Positions 25,792 to 34,002 of a stretch of DNA of 64,000 bases are shown here, one piece after another. The notes under the pieces are model-generated. The model was not told where the DNA came from. It did no database searches and saw only the letters and a program-made list of their open reading frames with translations. The stretch comes from Odoribacter laneus YIT 12061 (GTDB lineage: Bacteria > Bacteroidota > Bacteroidia > Bacteroidales > Marinifilaceae): assembly GCF_000243215.1 (NCBI RefSeq), contig NZ_JH594596.1, positions 2,156,827-2,220,826 on the forward strand, written 5' to 3'. The stretch's first letter is position 1. The number at the start of each line of letters is the position of its first letter. The position numbers and the translations under genes are program-made.

Positions 25792-26436
25792 CTAATGAGC
25801 CGGTAAAAATTTCTCATATAAATACGACAGCATTTTAACATGAGCGGAGCGTTCTTCTTTGGAGGAAGCATCGATATGTCCGAAAAAATGATGGGCTTCT
25901 ATCTGCATACCGCAAAATTCGAAAATTCCCACGTCGCTGGTTTTCTTCATCGCTTCCAGCATTCCGTTCTTTTCATATTCCTCAAAAGGCATACCAAAAT
26001 TATTGAGAATAATGATCTTCTTCCCTTCCAATAATTTTTTAAGTTCTCCTAATCCTGTAATTTCATAGGCAAAACCTCTTGAAAATACGCGGTCAATATA
26101 ACCTTTCATGATAGCCGGCATACCTGTCCACCAGATCGGATAGATAAACGTAATTAAATCGGCACAACGGATATAATCCTGTTCCAGTTTAATATCATCC
26201 GGAATTTCTCCCTTCCGAAGAGCCCCAAAATCTTGCATACTCAATACCGGATGAAAACCCAGATTATATAAATCCCGGACCACTACTTCATTATTCGTAT
26301 CTTCCGTCAACTGAACAATTTCGTCTTTATAAGCAACACTTAAAGATTTCGGATCCGGATGTGCCAATACAATCAGATGCTTTATCCGTTCCCCATTTTT
26401 ATCTTTAAAACCCGTATACGCTTTTGTCGTTTCCAT
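25792..26436 (-). CDS. Flavodoxin-fold NAD(P)H quinone reductase
   Basis: This 214-residue protein belongs to the NQO/MdaB-like family: HLIVLAHPDPKSLSVAYKDEIV holds the phosphate-binding loop, and LITFIYPIWWTGMPAIMKGYIDRVFSRGFAYE is the usual flavin and quinone-binding stretch. Enzymes of this family use FAD or FMN and reduce quinones or nitro compounds by two electrons. It is transcribed alone. No promoter was placed, because the upstream region is a decayed intergenic zone. Confidence 0.88.
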   Translation of the reverse strand: METTKAYTGFKDKNGERIKHLIVLAHPDPKSLSVAYKDEIVQLTEDTNNEVVVRDLYNLGFHPVLSMQDFGALRKGEIPDDIKLEQDYIRCADLITFIYPIWWTGMPAIMKGYIDRVFSRGFAYEITGLGELKKLLEGKKIIILNNFGMPFEEYEKNGMLEAMKKTSDVGIFEFCGMQIEAHHFFGHIDASSKEERSAHVKMLSYLYEKFLPAH

Positions 26437-26552
26437 AAATCAATCTTCTTTACAAGTTTATCACTTTTCCTACTTTCCTCTTTAACGTACAAACACGTCC
26501 GAAGTTACCGTCTGGTATGAACTTTCTGATATTTATTCCGATCACCTCATTT

Positions 26553-26583
26553 TTACACATTAGGGACGTGCCCTAATGTGTAA
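26553..26583. repeat. Dispersed palindrome, copy 1
   Basis: TTACACATTAGGG and CCCTAATGTGTAA form a perfect 13-bp stem around ACGTG. Related palindromes lie at 26996-27030 and 55651-55681. Confidence 0.85.
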
Positions 26584-26771
26584 TTTTTTGTTTTTCCTCT
26601 TTCCCTCTCCAAAAACTCAGGTATCCAGTTTGGATATAATTCTAATTGCTCCTTTATAGGAGGCGACACCTGTATATTACATTTCGAAAGATAAGGAGCT
26701 AAATTCTTTTGAACAGCTTTTGAAAAATGAAATACCCAATAATCTATTTTTTCTTGATCTATGAATATTTT
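26553..26771 (-). pseudogene. Protein-like leftward frame without a start, gene remnant
   Basis: The minus strand is open for 72 codons, from just after a TGA (26772-26774) to a TAA inside palindrome copy 1. It reads protein-like (for example LELYPNWIPEFLERERGK). Upstream, another frame with stops (NQNLLWNIGNFISYNLLLDRNLLK) continues, as if frameshifts and stops had broken one longer gene. There is no ATG. No family can be named. It may be a decayed transposase or other gene carried between the two palindromes. Confidence 0.4.
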
Positions 26772-26995
26772 TCAGCACAGCTTATTTCATTGAAATGACG
26801 AAATATCACTTTAAAAGGTTCCTATCCAAAAGCAGATTGTAACTGATAAAATTTCCTATATTCCAAAGAAGATTCTGGTTTTCAATAGGTAAAATCCTCT
26901 AATAAAAGATATTTAGAAAAGCTGGAAATGCTCCAATCCTTTACCCCCTTTTTCAGTAAACCAAAATATAATCCTAATATAGAATAGGAAATATA

Positions 26996-27030
26996 AATTA
27001 CACAAAAGGGCACGTCCCTAATGTGTAATT
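26996..27030. repeat. Dispersed palindrome, copy 2
   Basis: AATTACACA (26996-27004) pairs with TGTGTAATT (27022-27030), and GGG pairs with CCC around CACGT; two base pairs in the middle of the stem are mismatched compared with copy 1. Confidence 0.8.
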
Positions 27031-27177
27031 TTTGATTTTATGAAGAAGAAGAAAATAATTATCCTTCACGAATAAACTTATTATCTTCTGAAATTTCTTT
27101 TTATCAATCCTTTTAAAACCTACAACTAAGCCTTCATTTAGAATCACATCGCAAGGGGGCGGGGGAAAATTATTTTT
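26998..27177 (-). pseudogene. Second protein-like leftward frame ending in a palindrome
   Basis: The minus strand is open for 59 codons from a TAA near 27178 to a TAA inside palindrome copy 2. It reads DVILNEGLVVGFKRIDKKKF and then FQKIISLFVKDNYFLLLHK. No ATG is available, so it is a remnant or chance. Its last residues KNYTLG come from the palindrome itself, as in the neighbouring remnant. Confidence 0.3.
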
Positions 27178-27267
27178 TTAATCATTTTTTTTTACTATCA
27201 TTGTCGTTGAAAAATGTGTCCAGTTCGTTAAAGGCTGAGGTGCAATTAATTAACAAAATTAATAAAT

Positions 27268-28812
27268 ATGTCACTTAAAAGGAATATTCTTGATTTAAGG
27301 AAGAGAAAAGAAATCGTCCTCCAAGGTGGTGGTGAAGAAGCGATTAAGAAGCAGAATGCGATGGGGAAATTGACTGCCCGTGAGAGAATTCAAGGGATTG
27401 TCGATGCCGGTTCTTTTCATGAGTACGACATGTTCGTAGAGCATCAATCCAAAGATTTTGATATGGATAAAAAGGTCCTTCACGGCGACGGTGTTGTCAT
27501 TGGTACCGGGACGGTATACGGAGAACCGGTTGCCGTTTATGCGCAGGATTTTACCGTTGCGGGAGGCTCGCTGGGGCTTATGCATGCCCGGAAGATTACC
27601 AAAATCATGGACCACGCTATTAAAATGCGCATGCCAATAATTGGCATCAACGACTCGGGAGGTGCCCGTATCCAGGAAGGTGTGGATTCTCTGGCCGGAT
27701 ATGGAGAAATATTTTTCCGGAATACGATGGCTTCGGGAGTTATCCCACAGTTATCTGTTATTTTAGGACCCTGTGCCGGTGGTGCAGTATATTCTCCTGC
27801 CTTAACGGATTTTGTTTTTGTAGTAGATAATATTTCCAAAATGTTCATCACGGGTCCGGAAGTTGTAAAAACCGTTCTGGGTGAAGTGGTCTCCATGGAA
27901 GACCTGGGAGGGGCAAGGGTGCATGCTGCTATCAGTGGGAATGCTCATTTCTTTGCCTTGACCGAACAGGAATGTTTCGAGCAGATCAAAAAACTACTCA
28001 CCTTTATTCCCTGGAACAACCAGCGCAAAGCGAAAGCCTTTCCGGCAAAACCGCCGAAGCCAGAATATAAAATCAACAATATCTTACCGGCTGATCCGAC
28101 CCAGCCGTATGATGTCCGGGAAATTATCATGGCTGTAGCAGATGATTCCGACTTTATGGAAATACAACAGGATTTTGCCCAAAACATTGTCATCGGTTTC
28201 GGACGTATTGACGGGGAGACTGTCGGATTCGTAGCGAACCAACCTTTGGTACTGGCCGGAGTACTGGACTGCGATTCTGCAGATAAAGCAGGTCGTTTTA
28301 TTCGTTTCTGCGATGCTTTTAACATTCCGATCGTCACATTCGAGGACATGCCGGGTTATCTGCCGGGTGTGGAACAGGAACATATGGGAGTGATCCGGCA
28401 TGGGGCCAAAGTGCTCTACGCCTACAGCGAAGCGACCGTACCCAAAATTACTGTTATTTTGAGAAAGGCATACGGAGGAGGTTATATTGCCATGAACTCC
28501 CGTCACCTGAAAGCCGACTTTATGTTTGCCTGGCCAACGGCTGAAATTGCCGTTATGGGACCGGAAGGGGCTGCCAATATTATTTTCAAAAAAGAAATCA
28601 AAGAATCCGCTAATCCGGAAGAAACCCGGAAACAAAAAGTAATCGAATACCGGGAGAAATTTGCCAATCCTTATGTAGCCGCTTCCAAAGGATACATTGA
28701 TTCGGTTATCGAACCGGAGGAAACCCGTATGTTATTAAAGCATTCTATTGAAGTTTCCAGTAACAAAACCGTTATTGTACCTCAGAAAAAACATGGGATT
28801 CCACCATTTTAG
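27268..28812 (+). CDS. mmdA: Acyl-CoA carboxyltransferase subunit (methylmalonyl-CoA decarboxylase alpha / PccB type)
   Basis: This 514-residue protein is a full-length carboxyltransferase of the propionyl-/methylmalonyl-CoA group: it opens with RKEIVLQGGGEEAIKKQNAMGKLTARERI, and has GGSLGLMHARKI, INDSGGARIQEGVDSLAGYGEIFFRN, and near the end KAYGGGYIAMNSRHLKADFMFAWPTAEIAVMGPEGAANIIF. It moves CO2 between (methylmalonyl/propionyl)-CoA and biotin. In Bacteroidales this activity belongs to the succinate-propionate route. A biotin carrier gene follows 18 bases later, but no membrane decarboxylase subunit or biotin carboxylase is adjacent, so the enzyme may act as decarboxylase, carboxylase or transcarboxylase depending on distant subunits. 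Confidence 0.92.
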   Translation: MSLKRNILDLRKRKEIVLQGGGEEAIKKQNAMGKLTARERIQGIVDAGSFHEYDMFVEHQSKDFDMDKKVLHGDGVVIGTGTVYGEPVAVYAQDFTVAGGSLGLMHARKITKIMDHAIKMRMPIIGINDSGGARIQEGVDSLAGYGEIFFRNTMASGVIPQLSVILGPCAGGAVYSPALTDFVFVVDNISKMFITGPEVVKTVLGEVVSMEDLGGARVHAAISGNAHFFALTEQECFEQIKKLLTFIPWNNQRKAKAFPAKPPKPEYKINNILPADPTQPYDVREIIMAVADDSDFMEIQQDFAQNIVIGFGRIDGETVGFVANQPLVLAGVLDCDSADKAGRFIRFCDAFNIPIVTFEDMPGYLPGVEQEHMGVIRHGAKVLYAYSEATVPKITVILRKAYGGGYIAMNSRHLKADFMFAWPTAEIAVMGPEGAANIIFKKEIKESANPEETRKQKVIEYREKFANPYVAASKGYIDSVIEPEETRMLLKHSIEVSSNKTVIVPQKKHGIPPF

Positions 28813-28830
28813 CAGAAAGAAGTAAAACTT

Positions 28831-29148
28831 ATGAGTAATACAAAATACGAAAAATTACAGATTGATGGGGTAGAGTACAAAACGACTTTTACTTCCAAAT
28901 GGATCAACCGGAAAAAATGGGAAGAGCCGAATCTAAACCTGATTGAATCTCATATTCCGGGTACCATTTTAAACATCAACGTAAAAGAGGGACAAGAAGT
29001 AGAGGCAGACGATGTGCTGTTGACGCTTCAAGCTATGAAAATGAACAATAAAATTACAGCACCATTTTCAGCTAAAATAAAAAAAATCTACGTTAAAGCC
29101 GGTGATCAGATTGCCAAAGACACTTTAATGATAGAGTTAGAAGAATAA
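28831..29148 (+). CDS. Biotin carrier protein for the carboxyltransferase
   Basis: This 105-residue protein has a biotinyl domain in its C-terminal two thirds: ESHIPGTILNINVKEGQEVEADDVLLTLQAMKMNNKI. Lys70 in AMKM is the biotin attachment site, and the domain closes with VKAGDQIAKDTLMIELEE. A 35-residue basic N-terminal tail precedes it; it lacks the Ala/Pro-rich linker seen in longer gamma subunits. It lies 18 bases after mmdA, followed by a terminator, so the two form a two-gene unit. Confidence 0.93.
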   Translation: MSNTKYEKLQIDGVEYKTTFTSKWINRKKWEEPNLNLIESHIPGTILNINVKEGQEVEADDVLLTLQAMKMNNKITAPFSAKIKKIYVKAGDQIAKDTLMIELEE

Positions 29149-29156
29149 ATTACTAC

Positions 29157-29189
29157 GGAAAGACCGTCTTCAGACGGTCTTTCCGGCTT
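29157..29189 (+). terminator. Terminator after the biotin carrier gene
   Basis: AAAGACCGTCT and AGACGGTCTTT form a perfect stem with a TC loop, followed by CCGGCTTTTAT. It separates the carboxylase pair from the ABC exporter. Confidence 0.75.
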
Positions 29190-29212
29190 TTATAAACCTA
29201 AACGACGCCAAT

Positions 29213-30130
29213 ATGAGTTTTTTTGCCGCTCAAAATATTATCAAAAATTACGCCAACCATCGGGCTTTGGATGATGTTTCCATCGATATTCCGGAAGGAG
29301 CCATTTATGGTTTACTCGGTCCGAACGGAGCCGGGAAAACATCTTTAATCCGGATTATTACTCAAATCACAGGGCCTGATTCCGGGAAACTTTTTTTTAA
29401 AGGAGTACCTTTAATTCCTTCCGACATGAATCGGATCGGTTATCTGCCAGAGGAAAGAGGATTGTATAAAAAAATGAAAGTAGGAGAACAGGCCGTTTAC
29501 CTGGCCCGTTTGAAAGGGATTAATAAAAACGATGCAATAAAGCGACTGAAAACCTGGTTTGAAAAATTCGAGATCGAAGCCTGGTGGGACAAAAAGGTAG
29601 AAGAATTGTCAAAAGGTATGGCCCAAAAAGTTCAGTTTATCACGACCGTTCTGCACGAACCGGAAATGTTGATTTTCGACGAGCCGTTCAGTGGATTTGA
29701 TCCGATCAACGTAGAATTATTAAAAAAAGAAATTCTGGATCTCAGACAAAAAGGCACCACCATCATTTTCTCCACCCACAATATGGCTTCTGTAGAAGAA
29801 ATATGCAGTCATATCGCTTTGATCAACAAATCCAGAAAGATCATTGAGGGACCGATCAATGAGATCCGGGAAAAATATGCCAACGACACCTATCAGCTAA
29901 GCTTCCGGTATGCGCCGGATTTCAAGCCGGAACAATTCACCGGAGAAGAATTTGAAATTCTCTCCCAGAAAACGGAAGGAAATCGTCAGGATATTATTTT
30001 ACAACGGATAAAACCTTGTAATACCAATACTCTTTTAAGCCGGTTTTTACCCCATATCGATATCTTATCCTATCAGAAGGTTATTCCCGGAATGAACGAT
30101 ATATTTATCAAACTGGTTAAAAATCAATAG
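29213..30130 (+). CDS. ABC transporter ATP-binding protein (NatA/Ybh type)
   Basis: This 305-residue ATPase has Walker A GPNGAGKT (36-43), the signature LSKGMAQKVQ (about 137), Walker B MLIFDEPFSGFDP (about 158) and the switch His in STHN. A C-terminal extension of about 90 residues is typical of the NatA/CcmA-like DUF4162 group. It partners the membrane protein encoded 50 bases downstream, which has the NatB/ABC-2 type fold. Such exporters move Na+ or hydrophobic compounds out; the substrate is unknown. Confidence 0.93.
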   Translation: MSFFAAQNIIKNYANHRALDDVSIDIPEGAIYGLLGPNGAGKTSLIRIITQITGPDSGKLFFKGVPLIPSDMNRIGYLPEERGLYKKMKVGEQAVYLARLKGINKNDAIKRLKTWFEKFEIEAWWDKKVEELSKGMAQKVQFITTVLHEPEMLIFDEPFSGFDPINVELLKKEILDLRQKGTTIIFSTHNMASVEEICSHIALINKSRKIIEGPINEIREKYANDTYQLSFRYAPDFKPEQFTGEEFEILSQKTEGNRQDIILQRIKPCNTNTLLSRFLPHIDILSYQKVIPGMNDIFIKLVKNQ

Positions 30131-30180
30131 TTCCGTTTCCCAAGCAGTCAAGAAGCATTTCTCTAATAAAACATTACACC

Positions 30181-31515
30181 ATGAACAAAACCTTTATCAT
30201 TATCAGCCGGGAATTTTCGACCCGAGTGCGAAAAAAATCCTTTCTGGTGGTCACGATATTCGTCCCCATTCTCTTTATACTTTTTTATGCCTTTCTGATG
30301 TGGCTTATGCTAAAAGACGATACGCAGGAACGGAAAATTGCTGTGGTAAACGCCTCTACGCTGGAAAGACCCCTGGAAACCATCAACAACACCAAATTTG
30401 AATATACCACCCAACCTATTACAGAAGAAAATGCTGCTGATTTTCTAAAGAATAAAGATTATTATGCCGTGATGTGGATTCCGGCCAATGTAATGGACAG
30501 TGCGGAAATTCCCATCTATTCTTTTTCCCAGGTCACGATGGAACTAAAAAATACGATTTCTTCCCAACTTCGGAAAAAAATTGAAAACATCAAAAAGAGC
30601 GCTGTCATTGCAGCCTCGCAAATCCCTGATCTGGAAGAAAAATTAGATGCAACCCGAACGCCCGTAATCGTCCGTACTTTAATGATTACGGAAACCGGAC
30701 AAGCCAAAGAAAGCTCTTCCGAAATCGCCTCTATCATCGGTGTGGCTGCAGGATTCATCATCTATTTTTTCATTTTTATCTATGCGGCTCAAGTAATGAA
30801 AGGGGTCATCGAAGAAAAGACCAACCGGATTATAGAAGTATTGGTTTCTTCCGTCAAACCTTTCCAGTTTCTACTCGGCAAGATTATTGGGGTTGCTTCA
30901 GTCGGACTGGTTCAATTTCTAATCTGGATTGTTCTGATCGGAGGTTCCGTTATGGCTCTTCAGGCTGCATTCCTGCCCGATATCGATCTGGAAGCCCTGC
31001 GTAACAGCACAAATTTAGCCGCCATGGCACAAACCCAAGAATTGGGGGCGGAAGAATTAGCGGTTATACAAAGTATTGTAAAAACCATAGAACCTAAATT
31101 TATCCTGACTTTCCTGGGAGCTTTCCTTTTCTATTTTATCGGAGGGTATTTATTATATGCCTCTCTTTTTGCCGCTATCGGGGCTGCTGTAGACAATGAA
31201 ACCGATTCTCAACAATTTATGACGCCCCTGTCTATCATTTTAGCCATCGGAGTGTATATTGGTTTTACCGCTATGAAAAGTCCGGAATCGCCCTTAGTAT
31301 TCTGGAGTTCTCTGATCCCCTTTACCTCTCCAACGGTGATGTTAGTCAGAATTCCTTTCGGGGTACCCGCCTGGCAGATTATAACTTCAATGGCTTTATT
31401 GATCGGGGCTTTTATCTTTTTCACCTGGCTTTCGGGTAAAATTTACCGCACGGGTATTCTGATGTACGGCAAGAAAGTTACTTGGAAAGAACTATATAAA
31501 TGGCTGAAATACTAA
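30181..31515 (+). CDS. ABC-2 type permease (NatB-like)
   Basis: This 444-residue protein has an N-terminal membrane segment (about 20-43), a large extracytoplasmic region (about 45-180), and five or six further membrane segments (about 190-435). ARGxxEEKTNRIIEVLVSS-type motif is present as MKGVIEEKTNRIIEVLVSSVKPFQFLLGK, a hallmark of ABC-2/NatB permeases. It forms the membrane part of the exporter whose ATPase is just upstream. A long inverted-repeat element follows the stop codon. Confidence 0.9.
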   Translation: MNKTFIIISREFSTRVRKKSFLVVTIFVPILFILFYAFLMWLMLKDDTQERKIAVVNASTLERPLETINNTKFEYTTQPITEENAADFLKNKDYYAVMWIPANVMDSAEIPIYSFSQVTMELKNTISSQLRKKIENIKKSAVIAASQIPDLEEKLDATRTPVIVRTLMITETGQAKESSSEIASIIGVAAGFIIYFFIFIYAAQVMKGVIEEKTNRIIEVLVSSVKPFQFLLGKIIGVASVGLVQFLIWIVLIGGSVMALQAAFLPDIDLEALRNSTNLAAMAQTQELGAEELAVIQSIVKTIEPKFILTFLGAFLFYFIGGYLLYASLFAAIGAAVDNETDSQQFMTPLSIILAIGVYIGFTAMKSPESPLVFWSSLIPFTSPTVMLVRIPFGVPAWQIITSMALLIGAFIFFTWLSGKIYRTGILMYGKKVTWKELYKWLKY

Positions 31516-31527
31516 AACGGATAAAGA

Positions 31528-31663
31528 AAAAATAGATTAATGCTCCTGAGCTTTTGCTGATTAACGGGCCCGCGGTACTGATGAAAAAATTAATCGGAAA
31601 CGATATTCTCTTCCATCAGCGAAGCCTCAATCCGTTTCTGGCAAAAGGCATTAATCTATTTTT
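31528..31663. repeat. 136-base structured element between convergent genes
   Basis: A perfect 16-bp inverted repeat, AAAAATAGATTAATGC (31528-31543) and its complement (31648-31663), encloses 104 bases that hold further pairing: GCTTTTGC with GGCAAAAGG, and CTGATG with CATCAG. The outer arms give T-runs on either strand, so it may end transcription of both convergent genes, but the long inner part exceeds a normal terminator. A structured RNA or small mobile element is possible. Confidence 0.7.
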
Positions 31664-31674
31664 ATACCTTTCTT

Positions 31675-33942
31675 TTACTCCCATTCCGGCGGCTCTTGAT
31701 TTAAGAGCTGTTTTACAAAAAAGTCGTGCAGCCGATGCATGACAAACTTCCCTCCCAAACTATGGGTATGATTGGGCAAGTAAAGTTGTTCGAAATCTTT
31801 CCCGGCATTCACCAAAGCATTCACGACCTGTAGAGTAGAGGCCGGATCGACATTGTCATCCAATTCTCCGTTGATCAGGAACAATTTTCCTTTTAAACGC
31901 CAGGCATTATCCACATTCGAAGAAGTACTGTACGACTCGTCTATCGGATAGCCCATCCATTGTTCGTTCCACCAGATTTTGTCCATTCGGTTATCGTGGC
32001 AGCCGCAAAGAGCTACAGCGGCTTTATAAAAATCGTTATGGAACAACAAGGCGGCCATAGCATTCTGACCTCCGGCCGACCAACCGTAAATACCTACCCG
32101 GGTGGTATCCATATAAGGATATTGTTCAGCTGCGGCTTTTATCCAGGCAATCCGATCCGGGAAACCGGCATCTTTCAAATTCTTCCAGCACACATCGTGG
32201 AAAGCCTTCGAACGGTTTGCCGTCCCCATCCCATCGATCATCACCACCACAAATCCCAATTCGCACAAACGGGAACTCAAATGATAATAAGCTCTGAAAT
32301 CCTTTTCTACATGTGAATCATGAGGACCGGCATAAATCATTTCCACCACCGGATAAGAACGGGAAGCGTCGAAATGAGAAGGACGTAAAATAGTCCCCCA
32401 AATAGCTGTTTCCCCATCCCTGCCTTTGGCATGAAACACTTCCGGCATTTGCCAACCGGTCTGCAACAGTTCCTTTATATCCACTTCCGGCAATTCAGCT
32501 ACCACACTGCCGTCACTTCCTTTACGGATCACCGTTCCTCCCGGAAAGTCCGGACGGGAATAACGGTCTACCATATACTGGCGGTCCTCTGAAAATACAA
32601 CACGATGATTGGCAGATTCCGGTGTCAAATCGACAAAACCCGTACCGTCCATACCAATCCGGCAATAATGTACCTGATAGGGATCTTCTCCTTCTTTCAA
32701 TCCGGAAGCCGTAAACCATATTTCCCTGTTTTCTTCGTCTACTTTCTCTACTTCCCGTACGACCCATTCTCCCTTTGTAATCTGTTGCTTTACCTGACCG
32801 TTCTTTCCATCTATCAAATACAAATGCCTCCAGCCATCTCTTTCGGATATCCAAAGTATTTCTTTACCGTCCTCCAAATCATACCGGAAATTCCGGTTAT
32901 AATAGACAAAAGTCGGGGATTGTTCATCTATTAAAGAACGTATCCCTCCGGTTTCTGCCTCTACTTCTGCCACGATATACCGTTGATGTCCCCTTTGATT
33001 AAACTCAAACGTAAAAGCCCGGCTATCTTCTCTCCATCCGGTCAATTGCAAATAAAACTGATTTTCAAAAAAGCGAGTATCCAAAGGTATTTGCTGCTTT
33101 TGCTCTATATTGAACAAAGCCGGTAAATAAACGGGCAACACATCTCCCGGTTTCGCATAATCTCTCCACTGCAAAATAGGTTGTTTTTGGCTTACTGGAC
33201 TGGATTCAATCAGAGGAATACGTCTTTCCGGTATATCCCGTACTTTTATAACAGCCAACTTTTTAGAATCCGGTGACCAAGCCATCTCTCCGCTATAATA
33301 AAAATCTTTTATTCCGTCCCGGCTCAACACATACTCTTTGTCTTCTGCAACGTCTCTAACGTAAATATTATTATCCTTATTATAAGCTTCCCAACGACCA
33401 TCGGGAGACGACACCCTTCTTTCAGCTTTCGGCTCCGGCCGTTCCCAAACCTTTCGTTCCGGAAGCACCGTATCCCTTTGCACCAATTTATTATGCTTTA
33501 CGGAATAATACCACTTCCGTCCTTCCCATACAAACTCAAATCCTTTCCGGTCGGTATCGTAATTTATACTCCGGAAAGGTAGTTTTCGGGCTTCTACTTT
33601 CCGGCCTGTCATACGGCTCATAGCTGAAGCCAGTTTTTCTGCCTGAAACGCCTTTGTTCTTTCTCCATTCTCTGCATTGACCAACCAAAATATATCCCCT
33701 TCCGGACTGTGATCCTGATACCAGAAATAATGTGTTTCCCCAATCCATACCGGTTTTGTTACGGCATGATATACCTGCAAATTCCAATTTCCCAAGGTAT
33801 CAATTCGACGATAATCCGCCTGAGTCACTTGAGCTTTTACCTCTATTCCACTCAAACTGTAAGCGCCCAGCAAACACAAAATACCGAACAATCGGGAAAA
33901 GCGAGTAAAGAGGAAAGAACTGATAAATCCGATTTTTTTCAT
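31675..33942 (-). CDS. S9 family serine peptidase (dipeptidyl-peptidase IV-like)
   Basis: This 755-residue protein has a signal peptide (first about 35 residues), an eight-bladed propeller (about 40-500) including the DPP-IV Trp/Tyr-rich repeats and RSVSPDGRWEAY-like motif VSSPDGRWEAYNKDNNIYVRD, and a C-terminal alpha/beta-hydrolase domain. The catalytic Ser is in GWSAGG (about Ser622), with Asp in GELDDNVDP (about 695) and His in NHTHSLGG (about 727). Typical DPP-IV has GWSYGG, so Ala replaces Tyr. It probably removes dipeptides from peptides in the periplasm. It is convergent with the ABC permease. Confidence 0.9.
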   Translation of the reverse strand: MKKIGFISSFLFTRFSRLFGILCLLGAYSLSGIEVKAQVTQADYRRIDTLGNWNLQVYHAVTKPVWIGETHYFWYQDHSPEGDIFWLVNAENGERTKAFQAEKLASAMSRMTGRKVEARKLPFRSINYDTDRKGFEFVWEGRKWYYSVKHNKLVQRDTVLPERKVWERPEPKAERRVSSPDGRWEAYNKDNNIYVRDVAEDKEYVLSRDGIKDFYYSGEMAWSPDSKKLAVIKVRDIPERRIPLIESSPVSQKQPILQWRDYAKPGDVLPVYLPALFNIEQKQQIPLDTRFFENQFYLQLTGWREDSRAFTFEFNQRGHQRYIVAEVEAETGGIRSLIDEQSPTFVYYNRNFRYDLEDGKEILWISERDGWRHLYLIDGKNGQVKQQITKGEWVVREVEKVDEENREIWFTASGLKEGEDPYQVHYCRIGMDGTGFVDLTPESANHRVVFSEDRQYMVDRYSRPDFPGGTVIRKGSDGSVVAELPEVDIKELLQTGWQMPEVFHAKGRDGETAIWGTILRPSHFDASRSYPVVEMIYAGPHDSHVEKDFRAYYHLSSRLCELGFVVVMIDGMGTANRSKAFHDVCWKNLKDAGFPDRIAWIKAAAEQYPYMDTTRVGIYGWSAGGQNAMAALLFHNDFYKAAVALCGCHDNRMDKIWWNEQWMGYPIDESYSTSSNVDNAWRLKGKLFLINGELDDNVDPASTLQVVNALVNAGKDFEQLYLPNHTHSLGGKFVMHRLHDFFVKQLLNQEPPEWE

Positions 33943-33975
33943 TTAGCCTTCAATTAAAATTTCTAACGAAGATAA

Positions 33976-33999
33976 AAAAAGCCGCTTAAAGCGGCTTTT
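33976..33999 (-). terminator. Terminator of the serC-serA-DUF1015 operon
   Basis: AAAAGCCGCT and AGCGGCTTTT form a compact hairpin; on the minus strand it is followed by TTTTATC. It lies 4 bases beyond the DUF1015 stop. Confidence 0.8.
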
Positions 34000-34002
34000 C
34001 CA

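Larger units (their letters stand above)
26437..27267. other. Decayed intergenic region with palindromes and broken frames
   Basis: About 830 bases without an intact gene. Two palindromes (26553-26583 and 26996-27030) flank some 410 bases holding broken leftward protein-like frames. A G-rich run (CGCAAGGGGGCGGGGG near 27149-27164) and T-rich tracts precede the carboxyltransferase gene. Confidence 0.6.

Noticed and set aside
27295..28635. Leftward frames opposite mmdA
   Set aside because: They are antisense shadows of a strongly conserved carboxyltransferase gene.
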